The position numbers and the translations under genes were made by a program. Positions 1 to 11,500 of a stretch of 64,000 nucleotides of DNA are shown piece after piece. Every line of letters begins with the position of its first letter. Position 1 is the stretch's first letter. The notes beneath the pieces are model-generated. The model was not told the origin of the DNA and did no database searches. It saw only the letters and a program-made list of their open reading frames with translations. The DNA is from Gibbula magus (Eukaryota; Mollusca; Gastropoda; Trochida; Trochidae). Location of the stretch: the NCBI GenBank assembly GCA_936450465.1, contig OW388299.1:44709386-44773385 (forward strand), written 5' to 3'.

Positions 1-290
1 TTACGGGCTTTATAACTTGTGAACCGCAAGTCCGATTTTTATAATTTTTACATCATTGTAAAGAGAAAAACATTGTCTTCAATTCCATGTATAATGCGCA
101 TGTTTTCGGGAAGAACTCTGCATGCGCAAAGCGCCGCGCCAAAAGGTATAATTTTCGCACTTCATAACTTTTGAACCGCAAGTCCGATTTTTATAATTTT
201 TACATCATTGTAAAGAGAAAAACATTGTCTTTAATTCCAGATATAATGCGCATGTTTTTGGGAAGAACTATGCATGCGCGAAGAGCCGCA
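1..290. repeat. piggyBac left subterminal repeats
   Basis: Two near-identical units are seen, at about 1-130 and 160-290. Each has a GAACCGCAAGTCCGATT start, then a TTTTTACATCATTGTAAAGA core, a CATTGTCTT stretch and a GCGCATG end. The same core recurs on the right side of the transposase (3894-4950), so these belong to the transposon and not to the host intron. Subterminal repeats of this kind are often transposase binding sites; that role is inferred here. Confidence 0.7.
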
Positions 291-299
291 ATATTGATG

Positions 300-1600
300 T
301 ACGCATAAGTGAAGAAGTATGATAATATATAACTAAAATACTGTTCTTTTGATACGCAAATATAGAGCTTTATAAACGATGAACAACTGTCATGACGGAA
401 TTTTGTTTCCAGTTTTGGAAAAAAAAATATAACATAAAAGTGAAAATATATTTGAGTACGGGACCCGCTGCTCGGGGAAAAGCCTTTTCGTGGGAATATT
501 TTCTCAGGAAAATATTTCACTTTTCGGAGTTTCTAAAAATGCGTGAACATTTTTGTTACTGATGCCATTTGCGAAAGGTTTTTATTTCTAAAATTCAAAT
601 GCGAGGGCGCACCTTTCCAAACCATTTGAATTGAATTTATTATTTTATCTTTTACATTATTGAATAAAAGACGTTTCATTCAATAAGATTTGAAGAATTA
701 TTTATATGTGTAGCGGACTGAACTGAGCAGATGGAGAATTTGATTCCTCACCACTTTTATTACCAAAGTTCTTTTGTATCACAATTACTTTTTTAGGTAT
801 TAGTTTTTTCGTGAGCAGGGGAATTTCCGACGGGATTCGCCATGACATAATGAGAAAAAATTCCCATGAACATGGGCGTGGTCCGTCATTTTCGGGACCG
901 ACCCACAAGTATAAATATCTACCGGGGGTGCGCGGACCCCCCCGCTTTTGGTCGCCACCACCCAAACTTTTTGTGCAAATTATTATTTTTTTTCTACTTT
1001 GAAATAAAGGTTCGTGTCATTCCGAGGTATGAAGGTTTCTGCTATATATGTCGAGAGGGCATGGGAACCCATTCCCAATAGAATCCGGGGTTCGTCCCAT
1101 AGGATTGTTCCTCGGAGTCTCTCGTTCTCAAAAGAGAACATGGGAAACCTGTCCCGCGATTGAATCCGGGGTCCGCCGCGGAAGACGGGGACGGGAATTC
1201 CCGGAGAGCATGGGAGTATGCTCCCATGGGTCCTGGCTCCGCCTCGAGAGACCGCTCCTTGGATGCTCTGCTTCTCGAAAAGAGAAGTCATTCGGCAACT
1301 GACAACCCGAGCTTCCCTGACATAGTAGTTTATTTTCCGGGCCTCGCGCCCGGTGCTACACGTCGCCGAGGAAATCAGAAAATGGTCCGTTTGACATATG
1401 CGTCGGAAAAATAGGCGCGATGTCAGAAGCCGTCGGCGCCGTCGGCGCTTGCGGCGCAGTCGTCCTTGATGCGCCGGGAGGTTCTGAAACTGGCAAATGA
1501 ACGTCCATGAAGCTCACATTCATTATCTCTGTATGTTTATTGTCTCTAATCACATGTTATATGTTGCATACATCTAACGCATTTTCAATCATTTACAGGT
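300..1600 (+). other. piggyBac leader region, no gene seen
   Basis: AT-rich to about 780, then GC-rich from 780 to 1500 with several short inverted stretches (for example around 1120-1145 and 1275-1290, AAAGAGA-type hairpins). A TATA-like TATAAATA lies at 910-917. The sequence just before the transposase ATG ends in TTTACAG at about 1593-1599, which resembles a 3' splice site, so the transposase mRNA may have a spliced 5' leader. Small open frames here look like chance. Promoter and intron are both inferences. Confidence 0.4.
910..917 (+). promoter_or_regulatory. TATA-like box, possible transposase promoter
   Basis: TATAAATA lies about 690 bp before the transposase ATG, just upstream of the GC-rich leader. 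The possible 3' splice site at about 1599 would allow a spliced 5' UTR from this promoter. No other support. Confidence 0.25.
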
Positions 1601-1609
1601 TGAAGCAGA

Positions 1610-3643
1610 ATGCTGCGCGGACGTGGACGCAAGGCCCTGCGACGGCCTAGGACGTTGCATACTAGGACACGCAGCTTTGAAGCCGTTTCAAGCGACAACG
1701 ACTTCATCAACGAGATCCATGCTGATGAAGCCTCTGATATGGAGTCAACTGACAGTGATGGTAGCAGTGGTTTAGACAGTGATGATGCATATGATCGGGA
1801 CACTGTAATAGATAGTGAACATGGTGACACAGATGCTCTGAGTGATATAGAGACAGAGATTGCCAGAAAGATTCTAGCCGCCGGTAATTCCACCGAAGAA
1901 GACTTTAGTGGTTTTGAGGAGGAGTTTGCCGAAATACCACAATATAATCATGATAATTCACAGACGTTTGATGAGTGGGTGGATGGTCCGCGGCCACGTG
2001 TAAACTTGCCTTTCACTGGTCAAACTGGGTTGCGCCAGTTCATAGAACTACCTGAGAACCCTGAACCTATTGACTTTTTCAATTTGTTTATACATAATGA
2101 TGACTATGAGGATATGGCAACGGAAACCAATAGATATTTCAAACAAGCAATGGAGGACAAAATTCTAAGACCCCGTTCAAGAATGCAACAGTGGCAAGAC
2201 ACTAATGCAGAAGAGATGAAGGTATTTGTAGCCATGACAATTGCCATGTCATTGGTTGTGCAGAGAAACTTTGCTGATTACTGGTCAACAAGTGATGTTA
2301 CCTCAACGCCTTTCTTCGCCAAGTGCATGCCCCGAGACAGGTTTTGGCTTCTTATAACCTACCTACACTTGGCTGACAACAGGAGGATGCCGGGCCGTAA
2401 CACCCCGTGCTTTTCACCAATAAATAAACTGGGACACTTGTATAACCGGATAGTTCACCGTTTTTCAAGAGTGTATAAACCGCATCAAAACATTTCAGTC
2501 GACGAGGGCATGGTGCCCTGGAAAGGTAACTTATCTTTCAAAGTTTATCTTCCCGACAAGCCTAAGAAGTATGGGATAAAGGCTTTCATGTTGTGTGACT
2601 CGCACAACGGATACGTTTGCAAGTTCAAACTCTACACTGGAAAAACGAATGAACCGGTTTCTGAAGGTGGCAAAACTTATGATGTAGTCATGGACTTGGT
2701 GAACGACTACGTTGGACAGGGGCATCACATCTTTATGGACAACTACTATTCGTCCACAAATCTGTACATAAATTTGTGGGAGCGGGGAATAGGTGCCACG
2801 GGGACGTTGAGAGCCAATCGAAAGGGACTTCCTGATTCAGTCAAGAAACCTAAAAAGAAAGCCAAGCAAGGGGACATGACAGTTTCTCACAACCATGGCC
2901 TACTCGTTCTTCGCTACGAAGATAGAAAATCAGTGCTTCTCATGTCTACTGTTGAAGATACACAACTTGAACAAACAGGGAAGAAGAACCGGGCAACAGG
3001 GGAACCAGTTCTCAAGCCGCGCATTGTAACAACGTACAACAAGTACATGGGAGGTGTTGATCGGGCCGACCAGATGTTGTCGTACACGCCGTTCCGAGTG
3101 AAGACCCTGAAGTGGTGGAAACGGGTTTGGTTTCACGTTCTCAACGTTGCCATGTTGAACTCTTACATCGTTTATAAAGAATACAGCAAAGATAAACCTC
3201 TAAAAACAAGTCGGGAATACAGGAAGGCTTTGGCGCAACATATAGTAACATTTGCGGACAAGGAACAAGTTCCATCACTTTGCAGACGTCCCCGTGGTCG
3301 GCCGAGCACGAGCGACGAGAGTGTCACTCGTCTTCATGGACGTCACTTTCCGACGAAGATTGAGCCTGTCGGAAGGAAGAAAAACGTCACAAGGATGTGT
3401 GTGGTATGCTCTAAGGCAAAACGCGCCGTCCTCGCAAAACAGATTGAAGAAGGCAATGGGCCAGCAAGGAAGAAAAAACGAGTAGGCAGAGAGTCTTCTT
3501 ATGAATGTACAGATTGTAATGTTTCTCTGTGCGCCGCACCATGCTTCAAACTGTACCACACCGCCACTGACTATTCCAGGGCTTACATCACTGCCACGGA
3601 AAAAGAAAGAAATGAAGAAGGGAATGAAGAAGAAGAAAATTGA
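1610..3643 (+). CDS. piggyBac transposase, intact
   Basis: A 677-residue transposase of the piggyBac family (PGBD-like, DDE_Tnp_1_7 fold). Such enzymes excise and insert the element at TTAA in the nucleus. Seen directly: an acidic N-terminus (about residues 20-115), then the RNase H-like core with the three expected aspartates at D298 (ISVDEGM), D377 (FMDNYYSS) and D484 (GGVDRADQM). A C-terminal zinc-binding cysteine-rich domain follows (C597, C600, C633, C636, C641, C645, H650), preceded by a basic stretch. There are no frameshifts or stops, and length is typical of the family (about 560-680 aa). The start is the first ATG after a TTTACAG splice-like site. An AATAAA lies 156 bp after the stop. 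Probably functional by sequence; activity is not shown. Confidence 0.93.
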   Translation: MLRGRGRKALRRPRTLHTRTRSFEAVSSDNDFINEIHADEASDMESTDSDGSSGLDSDDAYDRDTVIDSEHGDTDALSDIETEIARKILAAGNSTEEDFSGFEEEFAEIPQYNHDNSQTFDEWVDGPRPRVNLPFTGQTGLRQFIELPENPEPIDFFNLFIHNDDYEDMATETNRYFKQAMEDKILRPRSRMQQWQDTNAEEMKVFVAMTIAMSLVVQRNFADYWSTSDVTSTPFFAKCMPRDRFWLLITYLHLADNRRMPGRNTPCFSPINKLGHLYNRIVHRFSRVYKPHQNISVDEGMVPWKGNLSFKVYLPDKPKKYGIKAFMLCDSHNGYVCKFKLYTGKTNEPVSEGGKTYDVVMDLVNDYVGQGHHIFMDNYYSSTNLYINLWERGIGATGTLRANRKGLPDSVKKPKKKAKQGDMTVSHNHGLLVLRYEDRKSVLLMSTVEDTQLEQTGKKNRATGEPVLKPRIVTTYNKYMGGVDRADQMLSYTPFRVKTLKWWKRVWFHVLNVAMLNSYIVYKEYSKDKPLKTSREYRKALAQHIVTFADKEQVPSLCRRPRGRPSTSDESVTRLHGRHFPTKIEPVGRKKNVTRMCVVCSKAKRAVLAKQIEEGNGPARKKKRVGRESSYECTDCNVSLCAAPCFKLYHTATDYSRAYITATEKERNEEGNEEEEN

Positions 3644-3798
3644 AAGTAAAGAGAGCCGAAGTGTGGACAACCAGTATATACACATTATATACATACCTTG
3701 TTAGGTCCCTAAAGCTGTTCTGCGCACAACCGCAGGTAAATATTGTGTATATTTGTACGTAAATGCATTGTAATTTCATTGTAATACATGTCATTGCA

Positions 3799-3804
3799 AA
3801 TAAA
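3799..3804 (+). terminator. Polyadenylation signal of piggyBac transposase
   Basis: AATAAA followed by a T-rich run, 156 bp after the transposase stop codon and before the right subterminal repeats begin. It is the best candidate 3' end for the transposase mRNA. Confidence 0.55.
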
Positions 3805-3893
3805 ATATTTTTTATTTTATCAAAGAGACAGAGAAAGTGAATGCGAGCTTTCATTGGAAGTTCAGCCAGAACCGCATCATAAAAAACACCCAT

Positions 3894-4950
3894 AAATGCT
3901 GAACCGGGTGGCCGATTTTCATAAAACTTACATGGGGTAAAGAGGAAAGATTCGGCTTTGATTCAATATAAAATTTATACATGCGCACGAAAAACTAAAG
4001 TTGCGGCACGTGCCCCGATATGCGCGATAGTCAAAAAGTTGCCTCAAAGTACCGAGGGTACCTTCATTTGGCCCGCTATAGCTTCCGAACGAAGTTGCGC
4101 ATTTTTTTTCTTTTTACATCATCGTAAAGAGCAATAAATTGTCTTCAATTCCATGTATCATATGTATATGCGCAGCGAAAAATAAACATGCGGCAAATGA
4201 TGCGCCAGATGTCGCAAAAAGTTAGTTTTTCAAAAATGAATTTTCTAAGTACTGGGGGTGCCTTCCTTACGCTCTTCATATATTGCGAACCATTTGACGT
4301 ATTCCAATAATTTTTATATCATTGTAAAGAGGAATAAATTGTCTTCAAGTACATACGTGTTTTGCATGCGCGCGAAATAATTTACGATTTTATAAAGCTG
4401 GAAATAAAGACAAACTTTACACCGCGCAACATGTATTGCGTTCGCCGCGGTGATTAGTGTATGCTATGCTCATTAGTACCCATTAGTTCCACGCGCGCTC
4501 GGCTCTGGCACCCTCGAGGAGGTCTCGAGGAGGTCTCGAGGAGGTAACGGTACTGTAATTAGCACAGTCCCGGGGGGACCAAGCAGTACCAGTAACTTGG
4601 TGCGCGTCGGGACCATTCACGTGGTACTGTCTGGGTAGCGTCACTCTCCTTTGGTTGGTTATATTTTCTGAACCATAAGTCGTATTCTAATAATTTTTAC
4701 GTCATTGTAAAGAGGAATAAACTATCTACAAGCACATATAAATTTCGCAATATGCGCGCTCAGGAGTTTTGATTTCATGAAGCTGGAAATAAAGACAAAC
4801 TTTAGATGACAATAGAATTATAACCATAGGTCGCATTCTAATATTTTTTATATCATTGTAAAGACAAACATCTGGTCTTCAAGTCCATATAAAAATTTCA
4901 GTAGCGCGCTCCAAATTCATGATGTTATAAGGCCCGAATTAAAGACAATC
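3894..4950. repeat. piggyBac right subterminal repeat cluster
   Basis: At least five diverged units of the left-side repeat are seen, near 3900-3985, 4070-4165, 4265-4395, 4665-4800 and 4800-4945. Each carries ATTGTAAAGA(G) with a GTCTTCAA-type stretch and a GCGC-containing tail. A short tandem CTCGAGGAGG motif (three copies) lies at about 4513-4545. No coding sequence is evident. Confidence 0.65.
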
Positions 4951-5253
4951 TTTACAAAGTAATAGAAAAGTAAAGAAAAATCGTAAAAAAATAATTCAAA
5001 GATGCGGGTATAAAGCAACCATTTGTGTACGGGTGCCGCGACTTGAATTTGTATTCAACGCCCGTATATAGCCCGTATTCGCCATGTAGATGCGGTATAT
5101 TTCGTAAAAACGGTACCGGAATCGCCGCCTGGAAATTCCGCCAGCAGAGCTCGTTAGTGCCTAAGCTCAAACTACTGCTGCGAGCTGCGAGCCTGTAAAT
5201 TCCGCCACAGGGGCTAAAAAGGGTAAAATATATATACGCAACGTAAGGGTTAA
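4951..5253. other. piggyBac right end and TTAA target site
   Basis: The terminal part contains ATATATATACGC then ACGTAAGGG, with GGG abutting TTAA at 5250-5253. Host intron sequence follows. No gene is seen. The matching left TTAA lies outside the window. Confidence 0.6.
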
Positions 5254-5476
5254 ACAGGACGTCGTTTAGTATTCTCTAAATAATAATCAAATAAAGCACC
5301 GAGTAGCAGTGAAAGTGCTTGATATCAGGCATTATTAATCACATAGGATGATGGACACAAGGTAGTATTTTTCCAGCAAGTCCCTTAGGAGTTTCACCTT
5401 TTGCAGAATTTTGATTGATCCTTTATCATTTCATTTATGAATCATACTAACAGATTTATCTTGAACTACTTGACAG

Positions 5477-5560
5477 ATCATTTACGAGAGAGAACAGAAA
5501 GGTCCAGTCACTTGTCTCGCCCACGTCAATGGATTCCTGCTTTCTGCAATAGGACAGAAG
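5477..5560 (+). CDS. CPSF1: CPSF1 coding exon (first in window)
   Basis: 84 nt, 28 codons, phase 0 to 0. It reads [12 protein letters not shown]...SAIGQK, matching the conserved KGPVT..C..G.L.SAIGQK stretch of CPSF1. It starts after TTGACAG and is followed by GTGAGT. The piggyBac end lies only 227 bp upstream. Confidence 0.9.
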
Positions 5561-8500
5561 GTGAGTGGTGTTGAATACAAATACTTGAAACCAAAAGTAG
5601 CTCTCAGTCATGACTGATATAGCTTATTTTGCAGATTCTGATTCACATTTCGTAAGGAGGGGGAAAGAAAAGTGTTTTGGTTTAATCAAAATACATGAAA
5701 AAATTTTTTAAATGGTGATTTGAAACCTTTGGTACTGCCACTGAAGGTAAAGGTACTGGTTCATTCAGAGATGCCTAAATCACAGTGCTCTCGCATGCAT
5801 GGTTCACACAGAAAAGCTATGAAAGGAAGCAAGACTTCAAATAGCCAGTGTTGGAGACTAGCTCAAGTTTTGAGGGAAGTTGCTCTCTCACGACAGGGGT
5901 CGAGTCTCCAATGGACATAAACGCTAAAGACAGTTCTGCCCAGAATGAGTTCCCAAATAACATGCTGGAAGTAAACTTAAAGAATTTTACTTTGAATGTT
6001 TATGTTTCAGTTGTACATGTGGACCCTGAAGGACAACGATCTGATCGGAGTGGCGTTCATCGACACGTACATCTACATCCACTCTCTGTCCGTCATGAAG
6101 AATCTCATCATAGCCGGCGATCTGCTCAAGAGTATCTCCCTCTACCGATTCCAGGACAACCTCAAAGTGCTCTCTCTAGTCAGTCGGGTAAGTGAATTAT
6201 ACTTATTGATGTCCTGTCACAGATATAGTCATCCTCGGTTACCCAGGGTTTTATATATGCTCTGTTACTCTCCACTTTATCACCCATGGGAAACTCTGTC
6301 AGCGAAATCTGTACTAAAATTACCCGCCCTTGGCTGAGAATCAGCGGTAAAGCGAACCAGAGTTGGAATGTAAAATAATGGCTTGACTTCAGCTATCAAA
6401 CATTACCAACCTTTCAAAAGCATTCTGCAGTATTAAATTCAACTAGTTCAACTTTGTTTATAAGAAGGACAAATATTTACATCAAATCTAGACATTAAAT
6501 TTTGCTTGGCTTCGGACATGCGCAATCAAGCTTGTGTTATCAAAGCTCTTCGCACCATTTTTATCATATAAACACTGAAGCGACTTCTAAATCTGTGTAT
6601 GGAGTATCGGCTTTGTTTAGATGTTATAACATGGCGAATATTTACGATAGATTGCTGACTGTAGTGTTGCTAATCTCGCTTGAACTGACAAGAAAATGAC
6701 AAATCATTAAAAAATAAGAACAAACACAGTAGGAAAACGTATGTAATTTTTATTTTGGTAAATTTAAAACATTTATGTCATGTTACTTAAAAAATTACCA
6801 GTATCAACTTACCGTTACCAAATCTTACCAACGTGTTTTCCCATCATGGCATGTCGACCTGTTTCCACGATTGCTAGAAGGGGGGTCGTCTTATACATGA
6901 GATACATGGTTTTTACCTGATTTTAGGGGTCTGAGAAAGGGGGTCGTCTTATACACAGGGTCGCCTTATACACAGTAATATACGGTAATACAAATTTTAT
7001 GAAAATGATAACTTAAAATATGCTGCGCGGTGCGAACCGAAAATAAGTTAATTCATGGTGAACTTAACCGAAAGCAAAATATCACAGTTCAATTAATGTA
7101 GTTGTGAACCATTTCACTCCGTGTAATCATGGCTAGATTTGCGGAGTTAATTGTATTCTCCATACATTATTGACCTACTGCTTTCTTGGTGCTACAAGAG
7201 CCACACAATCTAGGCCTAGCTTGTCTGTTGATCAGTTTGACTGTTTGTCCTTAGGTCTTTCAGTCTGTCTCTCTCTCTGTTTGTTTAGCTGTCCGTCTTT
7301 CGGTCCATCCATCTGTCTGTCCTTTAGTTCATCTGTCTGTCTGTTTGGAGGGGCGGGATAGCGCAGTGGTTAGCGCGTTCGGCTTTGGATCAAGAGGTCC
7401 TGGGTTCGAATCCCACCAGGGGCACGGCAACTTTGTCTGCAGTAGAGAACTGTTCTACACGCAGTAAGGTTTGGGTGCAATGCTACACTGAATTTCAGCG
7501 TAGTACCACCCATGGTTCGCTAGTTCCAGCTGTTGCTCGCAGGTTTCACCGCAATGCATAGCCTCATTGCGTTGCGGGCTTTCTCCCTGCTATAATACTA
7601 ACAGCCGCGATATAAGTGAAATACTCTTGAAAGCGGCGTTAAACCCCAACTCACTCACTCACTCACTCACTCACTCACTCACTCACTCACTCACTCACTC
7701 ACTCACTCACTCACTCACTCACTCACTGTCTGTTTGGTTGTCTGTCCTTCAGTCCATCTGTCTGTCCTTTCATTTGTCTGTCTGTTTTGTTATCTACCCT
7801 TTGGTCTTACAGTCAGTCTTTCTATCTGTTTCTTTGTCTGTTTTGTGGTCTATCCGTAGGTCTTTTTGCCTGTCTCTCTGCCTGTTTGGTTGTCTGTCCT
7901 TAGGTCCATTCGTTCTACACTGTTCTGTAAGGTTTGGGTGCAATGCTACACTGAATTTCAGCGCAGTACACCCATGGTTTGCTAGTTCCAGCCGATGCTC
8001 GCAGGTTTCACCGTAGTGCATAGCCACCATGACTTTGCGGGCTTTCTCCCTGCAATAATACTAGCAGCAGTGATATAAAGGAAAAACTCTTGAATGTGGC
8101 GTTAAACCCCAACTCACGTTACCTCCCATCTCTCTGTGTTTCAGGATATAAAGCCGCTCGAGGTTTATGCCATAGATTTCGTTGTGGACAACCAGCAAAT
8201 CAACTTCCTTGGTAAAATTTGAATCATTTCCTGCTTTATTCATTCTTGTTATCATAACAAACTTCATTAACCTCTCATAAATTATTTTCTTTATTTGTAT
8301 TGTTATGGAAAAAAAACTCACCCTAATGCTGAACTGTCTGAAAAGAGTTCATTTGTTTTAGTATACAATAATAATAATTGTCAATTTGTATACCATTTAA
8401 AGGGACACTGCTTTGAGGATGAAAATGAGTCTCATCTTTATCTGACTAAGTTGATTAGAGTGTTTCCTAACGAGTTACGATACGCTTCACTGTCTACATG

Positions 8501-11500
8501 CAGAAGTAGATACACATAATCTGATTTTTATCCTCGAAGCGGTGTCCCTTTAACATATTTACATGATTAAAGCACATCACTGATTATTGTTCTGATCTAA
8601 CTCTAGCTGCCATTCCTTTCATCCTGCTCCATCAGGATATTTCAATACACAGGCTACTTCAATCCCCTGATTCAACAAGCACCTTCTCTCTCGTATAATG
8701 CTATAAATAACCAGCCTGCTCGTTGCTTGTTCGCCAATCCTATTTTCGGCTTTGGATCAAGAGGTCCGAGGTTCGAATCCCGCCAGGGGCACGGCAACTG
8801 TGTCTGCAGTAGAGAACTGTTCTACATGCTGTAAGGTTTGGGTTCAATGCTACACTGAATTTCAGAGTAGTACCACCCATGGTTCGCTAGTTTCAGCCGT
8901 TGCTCGCAGGTTTCACCACAATGCATAGCCACATGGTGTTGCGGGCTTTCTCCCTGCCGTAATACTAGCAGCCGTGATATAAGTGAAATACTCTTGAAAG
9001 TGGCATTAAACCCCAACTCACCTCACCTCACCTCACCTTTATATAGCGATCAGTAGTAAACCTTCATTGATACGAGAAAGAAGTTGCTTATGGTATCAGG
9101 AGATTGAAATAGCTTTACAAACATAAATACCCTGCTAGAGCAGATGCCATACATTAAGGTCATCTAGATGAGGATGATTATATGGTTTTAAAGACCTGGC
9201 CTATTATTACAGGCACCTTTGTGTTGTCACTTTAAGCTTAGGCGATCAAAAGTCTTAGTTGATCTTTATTTCTCTTTCTTGTTTCAGTCTCGGACCAGAA
9301 CAAGAACATCATTATGTATGCCTATCTACCAGAAGGTAAGTTATAAAGTGAATGATTTAAAATGATTTATCAAATACTTGCCTATTAATACAGAGATTTT
9401 GCATGTATGATAGATCTTTCAAAAAGCTCCCTGTATCAACCCATCTTCAAGGGCAATAACCTATATCAGCCCATCGTCAAGGGCAATAACCTTTATCAGC
9501 CCATCGTCAAGGGCAATAACCTTTATCAGCCCATCGTCAAGGGCAATAACCTATATCAGCCCATCGTCAAGGGCAATAACCTTTATCAGCCCATCGTCAA
9601 GGGCAATAACCTATATCAGCCCATCGTCAAGGGCAATAACCTATATCAGCCCATCGTCAAGGGCAATAACCTTTATCAGCCCATCGTCAAGGGCAATAAC
9701 CTTTATCAGCCCATCGTCAAGGGCAATAACCTATATCAGCCCATCATCAAGGGCAATAACCTATATCAGCCCATCGTCAAGGGCAATAACCTTTATCAGC
9801 CCATCGTCAAGGGCAATAACCTTTATCAGCCCATCGTCAAGGGCAATAACCTATATCAGCCCATCGTCAAAGGCAATAACCTATATCAGCCCATCGTCAA
9901 GGGCAATAACCTTTATCAGCCCATCGTCAAGAGCAATAACCTGTATCAGCCCATCGTCAAGGGCAATAACCTTTATCAGCCCATCGTCAAGGGCAATAAC
10001 CTTTATCGGTTCGTTGTCAAGGGCAATAACCTGTATCAGCTCGTTGTCAAGGGCAATAACCTGTATCAGCTCGTTGTCAAGGGCAATAACCTGTTTCAGC
10101 TCGTTGTCAAACCTGGACTTGAAGGAGGAACCTAAGATGAAAATATATGATAAACATGGTGATGTATTAGAAATACTTGCCATTTAGATAGTGTTATCCC
10201 AAATATAACCATGTTATAGTGATGTAATTCTAATAAATTGGCAATTTTCCAAATAACAATGTCATTTCAGCTCGAGAGAGTCACGGCGGACAGCGGTTAT
10301 TGAGACGTGCAGACTTCAACGTTGGGTCGTACATCAACAGCATGTTCCGTGTGCGCTGTCGACTCACAGACATTGCCTCGGACAAGAAACTCATGTCTAT
10401 GTATGAGCGCAGACACATCACATACTTCGGTAAGCAGAATCTGTTCTATGTATCTATGGTTTTACAAGTTGCACTAGCGAAGGCATGTTTTCTTTCAAAA
10501 GTAACATAAAAGAAAGCTTCTGCTTTATTAAATACTCTTCCCTTTACTCATGCTATAACATGTCAATGCTATAAATTAATGAGGTCATAATAGACAAAAC
10601 AGGAAAATGCTATAACATGACAATGCTATAATAGGGCAAAACAGGACAATGCTATGACAAGACATTTCTATGACAGGGCAAAGCTGGACAGTGCTTTCAA
10701 AAGGCAAAACTGGGCAATACTATAATAAGATAATCTTATGACATAGCTAAACAGGACAGTGCTTTCAAAGGGTAAAACTGGGCAATGCTATAATAAGACA
10801 ATGGTATGACAGGGTCTTGCTTAACAGGATACTGCTATAACAAAACAAAGCTATGACGGCAAAATTTGGCAATGCTATAACAAGACAATGTGCTCACATG
10901 GAAAAACAGGGCAATGCTGTAATAGGTCATTTCTAGCACTTGCCACTGCTAAATACAGGGCAATGCTACAACAGTATAATGCTATATCAGGGCAATGCTA
11001 CAACAGTATAATGCTATATCAGGGCAATGCTACAACAGTATAATGCTATATCAGGGCAATGCTACAACAGGATAATGCTATATCAGGCCAATGCTACAAC
11101 AGTATAATGCTATATCAGGGCAATGCTACAACAGTATAATGCTATATCAGGGCAATGCTACAACAGGATAATGCTATATCAGGGCAATGCTACAACAGTA
11201 TAATGCTATATCAGGGCAATGCTACAACAGTATAATGCTATATCAGGGCAATGCTACAACGGTATAATGCTATATCAGGGCAATGCTACAACAGTATAAT
11301 GCTATATCAGGGCAATGCTACTATATGGATAACCCATGAAAACCGAGGAAATGGTACGGTTGTGGACCCTGATAGGAAGGAAAAACCCGAGGATGCAAAG
11401 CATCTGAGGGTTTTTCCTGACTATCAGGGTCTACAACCGTACCATATCCAAGGTAGAATGGGTTATCAATATTATCAACCGTTTTTAAGTGTAAAACAGG

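Larger units (their letters stand above)
1..5249 (+). mobile_element. piggyBac DNA transposon, left end off window
   Basis: This is most of a piggyBac-superfamily transposon. It contains an uninterrupted piggyBac transposase at 1610-3643. Its right end reads ...ACGTAAGGG immediately followed by TTAA at 5250-5253, the expected insertion target. The left terminus and left TTAA are not visible, so the element starts before base 1 and is longer than 5.2 kb. Both flanks of the transposase carry many diverged copies of one subterminal repeat. It sits in a CPSF1 intron, in gene orientation, with its right end 227 bp before the exon at 5477. Identification is firm; the exact left boundary and whether it still moves are unknown. 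Confidence 0.85.

Noticed and set aside
7567..8016. Open frame with SLTH repeats
   Set aside because: Translation of SINE tail (ACTC)n and TCTG simple sequence.
9407..10135. 242-codon open frame repeating [10 protein letters not shown]
   Set aside because: It lies wholly in the 30-bp minisatellite between two certain CPSF1 exons; openness follows from a period divisible by three.
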